Source of the DNA: Streptomyces tagetis
Lineage (GTDB): Bacteria; Actinomycetota; Actinomycetes; Streptomycetales; Streptomycetaceae
DNA length: 64,000 bases
Direction of reading: 5' to 3'
Assembly (NCBI RefSeq): GCF_018069565.1
Contig: NZ_JAGPNL010000001.1
Span: 682,001-746,000, forward strand
The position numbers and the translations under genes are program-made. The notes beneath the pieces were generated by a model. That model was given only the letters and a program-made list of their open reading frames with translations. It had not been told where the DNA came from and did not search any database. The stretch's first letter is position 1; every line of letters starts with the position of its first letter. This document shows positions 23,715 through 31,888 of the stretch, one piece after another.

Positions 23715-25264
23715 GTGGGGAAGACCTCGTCGTCCTGATCATCGACTCCTGGAGCCACGGAACACCCCCACGCACGTGGGGAAGACCGTTCGGCTCCGGC
23801 CAGCGCCGTGAGGGCGCCCTTCTCGTCCGCCGGAACACACCCCCACGCACGTGGGGAAGACTCGTGCTCACCGGACAGGCACAGGACGCAGAACGGAGCA
23901 CCCCCACGCACGTGGGGAAGACGGCGAGCCCGGCGTCGGCAAGGTCGCCGTCGCCGGAACACCCCCGCGCACGTGGAGAAGACGTCATGCCGGTGGCCTT
24001 GGCCAGCTCGTGCATCGGAACACCCCCACGCACGTGGGGAAGACTGCCTGGAAGCCGGCATCCTGACCCAGCGCCACGGAACACCCCCACGCATGTGGGG
24101 AATACGTGCTGTTGGGTGTTGGTGGCCCACGGGTCGCCGGAACACCCCAACGCACGTGGGGAAGACTACGGCGGCCTGGACCTCGGCTCGGTCAGCGACG
24201 GAACACCCCCACGCACGTGGGGAAGACCCGGACCACAGGCCCTGGACTACGTTCCGGCCCGGAACACCCCCACGCACGTGGGGAAGACTGGCGGGCCTCG
24301 GCATCGGTCATGCCGGTGGCCGGAACACCCCCACGCACGTGGGGAAGACGCTTCCGGTGTCCGACGGAGAGGGAGAGAACGGGGAACACCCCCACGCACG
24401 TGGGGAAGACGATGCGGGGACTTGCGGGGACTTGGGGAATCCCGGAACACCCCCACGCACGTGGGGAAGACGACCGCCGTGTACCCGAAGATGTTGGGCG
24501 GGGCGGAACACCCCCACGCACGTGGGGAAGACGGCCGACGGCCTGGACGATGTCGACCTGGGAGCGGAACACCCCCACGCACGTGGGGAAGACACGAGGA
24601 GACGCTCGGATACGGGGCGAAGAAACGGAACACCCCCACGCACGTGGGGAAGACCCGGTCGGCGCGGTCAACTTCACCGCAGCCGTCGGAACACCCCCAC
24701 GCACGTGGGGAAGACGACCTGCAGGGCGACATCATCGAGCGCGGCGCCGGAACACCCCCACGCACGTGGGGAAGACCCCTGTGCCAGTTGAAAACTCCCA
24801 GAGGGAGGCGGAACACCCCCACGCACGTGGGGAAGACGACATGCGGTCGATGAGCCGCTTGAAGAACTCCGGAACACCCCCACGCACGTGGGGAAGACGC
24901 GCGGGCACCCGCTCCCGTCAGGAGCTGCCTCGGAACACCCCCACGCACGTGGGGAAGACACCCCACCCCCGAGCGCAAGAAGCTCATCCGTCGGAACACC
25001 CCCACGCACGTGGGGAAGACGTTTTCGTGGTGGTCGGCCCCCGGGGCTTCGGTGGAACACCCCCACGCACGTGGGGAAGACCCGACGAGGCCCTTGCCGA
25101 ACGGGGCGAGTTGCGGAACACCCCCACGCACGTGGGGAAGACGCGGTCCACTTGCCGGGCGGCAGGGTGATGGACGGAACACCCCCACGCACGTGGGGAA
25201 GACTTGAAGACACGGTCGGTCGCTACGTCGATGGCCGGAACACCCCCACGCACGTGGGGAAGAC
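23697..25264 (-). CRISPR. Type I-E CRISPR array, 26 repeats and 25 spacers
   Basis: A 29-base repeat, on the plus strand CGGAACACCCCCACGCACGT followed by GGGGAAGAC, recurs at exact 61-base intervals (32-base spacers) from 23894 to 25264, with three more copies at 23697, 23758 and 23831. Compared with E. coli type I-E repeats, the transcribed strand is minus, so the leader lies beyond 25264. The copies at 24443 and beyond are nearly perfect, while changes collect at the other end (repeats 1, 3, 4, 5, 7 and 8), as expected of the old distal end. The second spacer is 44 bases long and the third repeat has two extra bases. No cas genes are in the window. Confidence 0.97.
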
Positions 25265-25388
25265 TCTTCCTGACCTGCTGTTCAGCGGGGCCTTTGCTGT
25301 TTCTTTACGGAGGGGGTGGCTCTGAGGTGCTGGAGTGGTTGGGTCATGTTGGCGACTTTAGTCGGGCTCAGCGGGCGTGGAGGTGTTG
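25265..25388 (-). promoter_or_regulatory. Presumed CRISPR leader
   Basis: Sequence next to the well-conserved end of the array, on the upstream side of minus-strand transcription. It is less GC-rich than its surroundings (TTTGCTGTTTCTTTACGG at 25291-25308 on the plus strand). No clear promoter hexamers were picked out. The leader is short because a transposase remnant begins by 25389. Confidence 0.5.
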
Positions 25389-25619
25389 TCAGTGGGTGTG
25401 CTTGGATTGCGAGGAGTTCCCCCGTCGACTCGGTCCACGGCGGACAGCGTCCAGAGCCTTCTTGCCTGCGGCGGCGAGCGTTCCGATCAGTCGGGAGACG
25501 GTCGGGTCTGAGGACACCGGCCCGAACGGAGTGGGCTCAGCCCGGAGCATGGCGACATCGGTGAGGCAGCCCCCGACGTCCGGGAGGAGCTTGGCGGGAT
25601 CGTGGACGGCCGTGTGACC
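25389..25619 (-). pseudogene. IS1380-type transposase remnant
   Basis: On the minus strand, a frame without a start codon reads AVHDPAKLLPDVGGCLTDVA, MLRAEPTPFGPVSSDPTVSR, then LIGTLAAAGKKALDAVRRGP before TGA at 25389. This is the conserved N-terminal region of actinobacterial IS1380-family transposases (LRAEPxxFGPVxSDPTVSRL). The catalytic domain and both ends of the element are missing. It marks a past insertion at the leader side of the array. The stretch 25620-25916 holds no recognisable gene. Confidence 0.75.
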
Positions 25620-25916
25620 GGTAGTGATCGGCTGTGGCCGCGATGTCGGCCTAGCCTGCCTGGGAGGCGTCTCAAAGAGACGGCTTCCGTGTGCTGCGGC
25701 GCATGTACGCCTCGATCATGTGGGAGCCGGTGACGTTGGTGCCGTGGCTCAGCCCTTCTCGTCGACTGTCACGCTTGGTTACTATGCTCATTTCATGCCG
25801 GAGGCGGGAAGTAAGGGGCGCACCGCCCTTTGACGGATCGGAGAGGTTTTCCCTGGATCGCACCGCGTGGGAGTTGGCGTGGAATATAAGGTAATGGATC
25901 TTTGGAGCCTTGGAAT

Positions 25917-26831
25917 ATGCTGACCGAGGTAACCGCGACCCGCTACATCGAGCCCCTGCGCTCCGGTGGCTCCGTGCCCGGGATTGTCGAGGCCGATGAT
26001 CTGGGGACATACGTCGTGAAGTTCACCGGCTCCGCGCAGGGGCGCAAGGCGCTGGTCGCCGAGGTGATCGTCGGGGAGCTGGCGCGGGCGCTCGGGCTGC
26101 GGGTGCCCGAGCTGGTCCTCGCCTGGTTCGACCCGGAGATCGCCGCGCACGAGCCGCACCAGGAGGTGCGGGAGATGCTGTCCGCGAGCGCCGGGCTCAA
26201 CCTCGGCATGGACTACCTGCCGGGCGCCGCCGACTACACGCCCGAGGTCGCCAAGAGGTTCCCGGTCGGCCCCGAGGAGGCCGGGCGGATCGTCTGGCTG
26301 GACGCGCTCACCGTGAACGTGGACCGCACCGTGCACAGCTCCAACCTCATGGTCTGGCCCACCTTCGGCACCGCCCCCGCGCGGCTGTGGCTCATCGACC
26401 ACGGGGCCGCCCTCGTCTTCCACCACCGCTGGGACACCTCGGCGCCGGAGAAGGCGTACGACTTCCGCCACCACGCCCTCGGCCACAGTGCCCCCGACGT
26501 CCGGGCCGCCGACGCCGAGCTGGCGCCCCAGGTCACCGACGAACTGCTGCGCGCGATCGTTGCCCAGGTGCCCGACGCCTGGCTGGCCGGCGAGCCGGGC
26601 TTCGCGGGCCCCGAGGAGGTGCGCGCGGCCTACGCCGGCTACCTCTCGGCCCGGGTGAAGGCGTCCGAGCGGTGGCTGCCCACCGACTTCCCGGGCCGCG
26701 AGGAACTGGCCGCCGAGGAGGGCCGGCGCGCGGAGCGGACCCGGCGCGGCCGGCCCGACTGGCTCAAGCGCGTCCCCGACCTGCACGGCCGGCCCGCCGC
26801 GGAACCGGACTGGTCGGCCCACCTGGGCTGA
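25917..26831 (+). CDS. HipA-family kinase-like protein
   Basis: A 304-residue protein of the short HipA-like group. Landmarks are GTYVVKFTGSAQGRKALVAE (nucleotide-binding start), ELARALGLRVPELVLAWFD, and a catalytic-type segment DALTVNVDRTVHSSNLMVW followed by LWLIDHGAALVFHH. The N-terminal HipA_N domain of toxin-type HipA is absent, and there is no HipB-like antitoxin gene beside it, so a toxin role is not indicated. ATG at 25917 with GGAG about 10 bases upstream. It converges on malate synthase with only 33 bases between them. It marks the right edge of the decayed region. Confidence 0.8.
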   Translation: MLTEVTATRYIEPLRSGGSVPGIVEADDLGTYVVKFTGSAQGRKALVAEVIVGELARALGLRVPELVLAWFDPEIAAHEPHQEVREMLSASAGLNLGMDYLPGAADYTPEVAKRFPVGPEEAGRIVWLDALTVNVDRTVHSSNLMVWPTFGTAPARLWLIDHGAALVFHHRWDTSAPEKAYDFRHHALGHSAPDVRAADAELAPQVTDELLRAIVAQVPDAWLAGEPGFAGPEEVRAAYAGYLSARVKASERWLPTDFPGREELAAEEGRRAERTRRGRPDWLKRVPDLHGRPAAEPDWSAHLG

Positions 26832-26864
26832 CACCCCTGAGGGCCGCCCGGCGGCGAGGGGCGC

Positions 26865-28496
26865 TCAGCCCCGGAGCCGCTCGTACGCCGGGACCGTCAG
26901 GAAGTCGGCGTAGTCCTCGTCGAGGGAGACGGTCAGCAACAGGTCGTGTGCCTGCTGCCAGTCGCCCGCGGCGAACGCCTCCTCCCCGGCCTCGGCGCGG
27001 ATCGCCGCCAGTTCCCCGGCGGCGATCCGGCGGACGAGGTCGGCGGTGACCCGCTCGCCGGTGTCGAGGACGACGCCCGCGTTGATCCACTGCCAGATCT
27101 GCGAACGGGAGATCTCCGCCGTGGCCGCGTCCTCCATCAGGCCGAAGATGGCCACCGCGCCGACGCCGCGCAGCCACGCCTCGATGTAGCGGATGCCGAC
27201 CTGCACCGCGTTGACCAGGCCCGCGTGGGTCGGCCGGGCGTCGAGGGAGTCGACGGCGAGCAGGTCGGCCGCCGTGACGTCGACGTCCTCGCGGAGCCGG
27301 TCCTTCTGGTGCGGCCGGTCGCCGAGCACCTTGTCGAAGCACTCCCCGGCGATCGGGACCAGGTCGGGGTGGGCGACCCAGGAGCCGTCGAAGCCGTCAC
27401 CGGCCTCGCGGTCCTTGTCGGCCCGGACCTTCTCGAAGGCCACCCGGTTGACCTCGGCGTCCCGGCGGGAGGGGATGAAGGCCGCCATGCCGCCGATCGC
27501 GTGCGCGCCGCGCTTGTGGCAGGTGCGTACGAGGAGTTCGGTGTAGGCGCGCATGAACGGGGCCGTCATGGTGACCGCGTTGCGGTCCGGCAGCACGAAC
27601 TTCCCCCCGGCGTCACGGAAGTTCTTGACGATGGAGAAGAGGTAGTCCCAGCGGCCGGCGTTCAGCCCCGAGGCGTGCTCGCGCAGTTCCCAGAGGATCT
27701 CCTCCATCTCGAACGCGGCGGTGATCGTCTCGATCAGGACGGTCGCCCGGATCGTGCCTCGCGGGATGCCCAGGTGGTCCTGGGCGAAGACGAAGACGTC
27801 GTTCCAGAGGCGGGCCTCCAGGTGCGATTCGGTCTTCGGGAGATAGAAGTACGGGCCCTTGCCCCGCTCGATCAGGTGGCGGGCGTTGTGGAAGAAGTAG
27901 AGGCCGAAGTCGACGAGGGCGCCGGGCACCGGCGTGTCACCGACCCGCAGATGCCGTTCGTCCAGGTGCCAGCCGCGCGGGCGCACGACGACCGTCGCCA
28001 GTTCCTCGTCCGGGCGCAGCGCGTACGACTTGCCGGTCCGCTCGTCCGTGAAGTCGATGCCCCGGCGGTGGGCATCGGTCAGGTTGAGCTGGCCCAGGAC
28101 GACGTTCTCCCAGGTCGGCGCGGAGGCGTCCTCGAAGTCGGCGAGCCAGATGCGGGCGCCCGAGTTGAGCGCGTTGACGGTCATCCTGCGGTCGGTGGGG
28201 CCGGTGATCTCGACCCGGCGGTCCTCCAGCGCGGGCGGCGCCGGGGCCACCCGCCAGGAGTCGTCTTCGCGGATCGCGGCGGTCTCGGGGAGGAAGTCGA
28301 GGGTGGCGGTGCGGGCGATCTCGGCGCGGCGCTCCGCCCGGAGGGCCAGGAGTTCGTCACGCCGGGGCGTGAACCGCCGGTGCAGTTCCGCCACGAAGGC
28401 GAGCGCGGCGTCGGTGAGGACTTCCTCCTGTCGGGGCACGGGCTCGGCGTCGACGATGGCCGGCGGGGTCGGCGGGGGCGGCGCTGGTGCGGACAT
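26865..28496 (-). CDS. aceB: Malate synthase A
   Basis: Glyoxylate-cycle enzyme that condenses glyoxylate with acetyl-CoA to malate and CoA. The 543-residue length is right for form A. Visible motifs: the family signature [39 protein letters not shown] (magnesium-binding Glu), and the C-terminal [20 protein letters not shown] carrying the catalytic Asp. The first 20 residues are Pro/Ala-rich. A clear promoter lies at 28592-28620. In Streptomyces, malate synthase is tied to allantoin and glyoxylate use and is repressed by the IclR-type AllR; a very similar regulator gene lies about 6.4 kb away. Confidence 0.97.
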   Translation of the reverse strand: MSAPAPPPPTPPAIVDAEPVPRQEEVLTDAALAFVAELHRRFTPRRDELLALRAERRAEIARTATLDFLPETAAIREDDSWRVAPAPPALEDRRVEITGPTDRRMTVNALNSGARIWLADFEDASAPTWENVVLGQLNLTDAHRRGIDFTDERTGKSYALRPDEELATVVVRPRGWHLDERHLRVGDTPVPGALVDFGLYFFHNARHLIERGKGPYFYLPKTESHLEARLWNDVFVFAQDHLGIPRGTIRATVLIETITAAFEMEEILWELREHASGLNAGRWDYLFSIVKNFRDAGGKFVLPDRNAVTMTAPFMRAYTELLVRTCHKRGAHAIGGMAAFIPSRRDAEVNRVAFEKVRADKDREAGDGFDGSWVAHPDLVPIAGECFDKVLGDRPHQKDRLREDVDVTAADLLAVDSLDARPTHAGLVNAVQVGIRYIEAWLRGVGAVAIFGLMEDAATAEISRSQIWQWINAGVVLDTGERVTADLVRRIAAGELAAIRAEAGEEAFAAGDWQQAHDLLLTVSLDEDYADFLTVPAYERLRG

Positions 28497-28591
28497 GAGC
28501 GGTCACTTCCTTCTGCGGCGGCACCGGATGCCACCACGGACGAATGGGATGTTCCGCACCCGGGGAGCGGCCGGGCGCTTCTGCTCAACGG

Positions 28592-28620
28592 ATAGTAGTT
28601 TTCTCATTGTGGAATCTCAA
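28592..28620 (-). promoter_or_regulatory. Promoter of malate synthase with an internal dyad
   Basis: On the minus strand TTGAGA, a 17-base spacer and TACTAT: a near-consensus vegetative promoter about 95 bases upstream of aceB. The spacer contains TTCCACAATGAGAA, an imperfect TTC...GAA dyad that could be bound by an IclR/AllR-type repressor. Confidence 0.7.
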
Positions 28621-28677
28621 TGGGAGGGTGGGGCGGTCGGTACGAGGGCGGGGGACGGGACGCCGACGGCGCACCCC

Positions 28678-29277
28678 TCACTCCAGTCGTCCCAGGTCCG
28701 CGGGGGTGTCGATGTCGTACGGCCGCGCCACGTCCCCGCACTCGACCAGCGTGAGCCGCCCCTCGTGCGCGCGCAGGTAGCCGCGCGCCCCCCGGTCCCC
28801 GGTCGCGGAGGCGGTCACGCCCGCCCAGTGCGCCGCCCCGAGCAGCACCGGGTGCCCGCGCACGCCCGCGTACGCCGCCGCGGCGAGGGACCTCTCGTCC
28901 CGGTACGCGGCCCGCACGCGCGCCGTCGCCTCCGCCCCGATCCCCGGCTGGTCCACGAGGGCGACCAGCGCGGCCCGCGCCCCCGTGGGGGCCAGGGAGG
29001 CCAGACCGGCGCGCAGTGAGGAGCCCATGCCCTCCTCCCAGTCGGGGTTGTCCACGAGGACGCACCGCTCCAGTGCCGCCCGCTCCCGTACCTCCGGCGC
29101 ACGCGCCCCGAGGACCACATGCACCCGGGCGCATCCGGCGGCGCGCAGGGCATCGGCCGCGTGTTCGACGAGCAGGTGTCCCCGGTGTTCGAGCAGGGCT
29201 TTCGGCCGTCCGCCGAGCCGCCGGCCGCCCCCGGCGGCCAGCACCACCCCGGCGACCTGCTCCTCGTACTCCGTCAT
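28678..29277 (-). CDS. MobA/MocA-like nucleotidyltransferase
   Basis: A 199-residue NTP-transferase of the molybdenum-cofactor type. The N-terminal nucleotide-binding motif is VVLAAGGGRRLGGRPKALLE (residues 10-29), followed by DNPDWEEGMGSSLRAGL and VALVDQPGIG, where MobA-like enzymes bind the metal and product. It probably transfers CMP or GMP to molybdopterin during cofactor maturation for a molybdoenzyme such as xanthine dehydrogenase, which would fit purine/allantoin use nearby. The ATG at 29277 was chosen because the conserved strand starts ten residues later. Confidence 0.85.
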   Translation of the reverse strand: MTEYEEQVAGVVLAAGGGRRLGGRPKALLEHRGHLLVEHAADALRAAGCARVHVVLGARAPEVRERAALERCVLVDNPDWEEGMGSSLRAGLASLAPTGARAALVALVDQPGIGAEATARVRAAYRDERSLAAAAYAGVRGHPVLLGAAHWAGVTASATGDRGARGYLRAHEGRLTLVECGDVARPYDIDTPADLGRLE

Positions 29278-29478
29278 GGCTCCTGCATACCCTGAGCGGC
29301 GGTCAAACCCCGTGACCCGCAACGGCTTTCGGGAGGCTGAATTTCCGTCCCGGCGGTGGCGCCCGAGGCACTCGGTGGCGTTTACTGACCGGCGTCCCCG
29401 GAGCCCGGCCAAGTACCACGGGGACGCTCGACACGTTCCCTGCGTAGGGGCGCACAACGGAGTGCGAGGGGGAGGGCT

Positions 29479-29796
29479 GTGGTGCGAAGCAGTGTGGGGC
29501 GGCGGCAGGTGGCCGCCGGCGATCAGGATGTGCGGTTGGTGGAGCTGCGGGCCGCGGTGGCCCGGCTGCGCCGTCGGCTCGCGGTCCTGCCGGCCGACTT
29601 CCCGGACCGTGTCATAGCCGAGGAGGCGCTCGCCGATCTCGCCGCGATGACGGCGCACGGGGTGCCGGAGGTGGCCCGGCTGCGCCGGTCCCTGCTGCTG
29701 ATCGCCGGGTCCATCGGTTCCGTCAGCGCCCTCTCCCCGTACCTGGCCGAGGTCCGCGACGCGGTCGACCTCTTCGGCGGCCCGCCGAGTCGGTGA
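29479..29796 (+). CDS. DUF5955-type small protein
   Basis: A 105-residue, mostly helical protein of unknown function that resembles the DUF5955 family of Streptomyces. Landmarks: VRLVELRAAVARLRRRLAVL, EEALADLAAMTAHGVPEVAR and SVSALSPYLAEVRDAVDLFG. The start is GTG after GGAGGG. It stands alone between the nucleotidyltransferase and a tandem repeat. Confidence 0.7.
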   Translation: MVRSSVGRRQVAAGDQDVRLVELRAAVARLRRRLAVLPADFPDRVIAEEALADLAAMTAHGVPEVARLRRSLLLIAGSIGSVSALSPYLAEVRDAVDLFGGPPSR

Positions 29797-29817
29797 GTCG
29801 GTGAGGCGGGGTGCGTG

Positions 29818-29916
29818 TGACGCCGACACCGGTGACCGGCGGGGTACGCATGACGCCGACACGGGTGACCGGCGGGGCACGCGTAACGCCGGCGCCGGTG
29901 ACCCCCGGGGTACGTA
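29818..29916. repeat. Three tandem copies of a 33-base repeat
   Basis: Units at 29818-29850, 29851-29883 and 29884-29916 share TGACGCCGACACCGGTGACC followed by a GGCGGGGTACGC-type end. The third copy is the most diverged. It lies between the DUF5955 gene and an oxidoreductase fragment and encodes nothing convincing. Confidence 0.8.
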
Positions 29917-29983
29917 CCCCGACGGCCACCGGCGTCCCGGCACCCCCCGTCTCATCTGCCGGGCGGCTCGCGGCGGGCGGCGC

Positions 29984-30765
29984 TCACCGCGCGGCGATGA
30001 CGTCCGCGATCCGGGCCAGCGGCGAGGTCGTCGTCCGGGCGTCCTCCTCCTGGCGGTCGGCGGCGCGGTAGGCCGCGTACATGCCGTGCACGCCGAGCCA
30101 GCGGGCCGGCTCCGGCTCCCACCGGCGTGACCCGCGGCCCGTCCAGGGAAGCCGGGTGCGCTCGGTGTCCTCGCCCAGGACCAGGTCGGTGAGCGTGCGC
30201 GCCGCGAGGTGCGAGGCCGTCACCCCCTGGCCCACGAAGCCGCCCGCCCAGCCGAGGCCCGTGACCCGGTCGAGGCGGACCGAGGGGCACCAGTCCCGGG
30301 GCACCGCCAGCACCCCCGACCAGGCGTGCGCCACCGGCACCGAGGCCGCCGCCGGGAAGAGCCGCGCCAGCGTCGCCGCCAGCGAGGCCACCGTCGACGC
30401 GCTGGTGCCGCCGGCCGCGTCCACCCGGGAGCCGAACCGGTACGGCACCCCCCGGCCGCCCAGCGCGATCCGCCCGTCGGCGGTGCGCTGGCCGTAGAGG
30501 TAGGCGTGCGTCTGGTCGCTGAACAGCTCCTGGCCCGCCCAGCCGATGGTGCGCCAGGCGGCCTCGGGCAGCGGCTCCGAGACGATCATCGAGGAGTTCA
30601 TCGGCAGCCAGGTCCGCTTCTCGCCCGGCAGCTCCGAGGTGAACCCCTCGGTGCAGCGCAGAACATGACGTGCCGTCACCTCACCGAAGGGCGTCGTGAC
30701 CGACCGGGGCCCGATCGCGGTGACCGGCGTCGACTCGTGGAGACGGACGCCGAGCCGCCGGTCCA
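29984..30765 (-). pseudogene. FAD-dependent oxidoreductase (DAO family), C-terminal part
   Basis: About 260 residues from the C-terminal two thirds of a DAO-type amine or amino-acid oxidoreductase: RLGVRLHESTPVTAIG, GEVTARHVLRCTEGFTSELP, YLYGQRTADGRIALGGRGVP, and the closing FAD contact LGWAGGFVGQGVTASHLAAR. The N-terminal GxGxxG nucleotide-binding start is missing. Similarity ends near 30765, about 100 bases before the toxin gene on the other strand. An ATG further out gives only low-complexity residues. Inactive as it stands. Confidence 0.75.
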
Positions 30766-30858
30766 CTGGGAGAAGCCGTTGAACGCCTCCGCCTTGTCCG
30801 GCACGGCCCTCACCCGCGGTCTCCACGCGCGCCGTCGATGACGAGGTGGCGCCCGCGC

Positions 30859-30885
30859 TTGAGTATGTCGGAGGCGACATATAAT
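30859..30885 (+). promoter_or_regulatory. Possible promoter of the toxin-antitoxin pair
   Basis: TTGAGT (30859-30864) and a consensus TATAAT (30880-30885) with a 15-base spacer, short of the usual 17. If used, transcription would start near 30892, inside the annotated 5' end of the toxin gene, so a downstream start codon (GTG at 30895) would give a nearly leaderless message. Confidence 0.45.
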
Positions 30886-31278
30886 GTGGCATGGGTGGAT
30901 GGACTTCTCACCATCGAGCTCGAGCCCGAGATGCGGGACTGGCTGGATGCCCTGCCGGCCAGGCATTTCCTCAAGATCGACGAATACGTCGGACTGCTCG
31001 CGGAACATGCCGGCGTGCTCGGCGAGCCCTACGCCCGCTACCTCGGCGACGGAGTCCGGGAGCTGAGGCCCACCCTCAACGGTGCCGCCATACGCATCAC
31101 CTACTGGCTCACCCCGAACCGCACCGCTGTCCTGCTGACCGTCTTCCGCAAGACGAGAATGCGGGAGGATGCCGAGGTCAGGCGCGCCAAGCTCGCGCAG
31201 AAGGTCTGTGAGGCCGAGCACGGCCCGGCCCACGAAGAGTTCGTCCGCACCATCGAGGAAGGGGAGGTGGAGCAATGA
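30865..31278 (+). CDS. RelE/HigB-type toxin (phage Gp49-like)
   Basis: Toxin of a type II toxin-antitoxin pair, up to 137 residues. The fold markers are IELEPEMRDWLDALPARHFL, the central LGDGVRELRPTLNGAAIRIT and the basic TVFRKTRMREDAEVRRA, as in HigB/Gp49-like mRNA interferases that cut mRNA on the ribosome. The start is unsure: ATG 30865, GTG 30886 (GGAGG 11 bases upstream) or GTG 30895 are in frame. A TATAAT at 30880-30885 argues for one of the GTGs. The stop overlaps the antitoxin start (ATGA). Confidence 0.85.
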   Translation: MSEATYNVAWVDGLLTIELEPEMRDWLDALPARHFLKIDEYVGLLAEHAGVLGEPYARYLGDGVRELRPTLNGAAIRITYWLTPNRTAVLLTVFRKTRMREDAEVRRAKLAQKVCEAEHGPAHEEFVRTIEEGEVEQ

Positions 31279-31616
31279 GCCACAGCCGTTGGAAGACACT
31301 GCGCGAGCGCAAGCTCGCCGAGGGTCTCACCGAGCCGGAGGACGTGGCGGAGGCCCGTCGTGAGATCCGGCTGTCCATGGCCCTGGCGAAAGCCGTGTAC
31401 GACCGGCGCACCGAGCTCGGGCTCACCCAGACCGAACTGGCAGGCCGCGCGGGCCTCACCCAGGCGAAGATCTCCCGGATCGAGGGCTCCGACACCGTCC
31501 CCACACTGCCGCTCCTGTCCAAGCTGGCCAAAGCCCTGGACGCGACCCTCAACATCGCGCTCGACAACGACGACACCCAGGTGACCTTCACCGCGCACCG
31601 CACCGACGCGGCCTGA
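31275..31616 (+). CDS. XRE/HigA-type antitoxin
   Basis: A 113-residue helix-turn-helix protein. The DNA-binding part is VYDRRTELGLTQTELAGRAG followed by LTQAKISRIEGSDTVPTLPL, about residues 42-85. As the second gene it should neutralise the toxin and repress the pair's promoter. Toxin-first order and the 4-base overlap are usual for HigBA systems. It is followed by about 270 bases (31617-31888) without a recognisable gene. Confidence 0.88.
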   Translation: MSHSRWKTLRERKLAEGLTEPEDVAEARREIRLSMALAKAVYDRRTELGLTQTELAGRAGLTQAKISRIEGSDTVPTLPLLSKLAKALDATLNIALDNDDTQVTFTAHRTDAA

Positions 31617-31888
31617 GCCGGCCGGGCACCTTCCCGCGCATCGCCCGCCGACTCACCTTCCCGGATTCTCGGAACTCTCGCAGTGTTCCTTCGCACGGGC
31701 AGGATCAGCGCTGGCCCAGGGACAGGACTGTCGTGGCCGGCGACATCCACACCACGGAGGCCGCTGCCGCTGCCTGGCGTCACAGCACCGTGTTCACCGA
31801 GGCGCCGCGTCGATCGTGACGGAAGTCCCGCATCGCGCGGGTCCGGGGGCTCTTCGTGGTCGTGGCGGCGCACCGGTTGCCTGAGGCG

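Noticed and set aside
23645..25213. Long open frames across the CRISPR array on both strands (repeats of EHPHARGED, TPPRTWGR and LPHVRGGVP).
   Set aside because: They are translations of the regularly spaced repeat. Amino-acid periodicity follows the 61-base unit and gives no protein fold.
25917..26831. HipA-like gene as the toxin of a HipBA pair.
   Set aside because: No HipB-like helix-turn-helix gene adjoins it, and the N-terminal HipA domain is absent; it belongs to a short kinase-like group.
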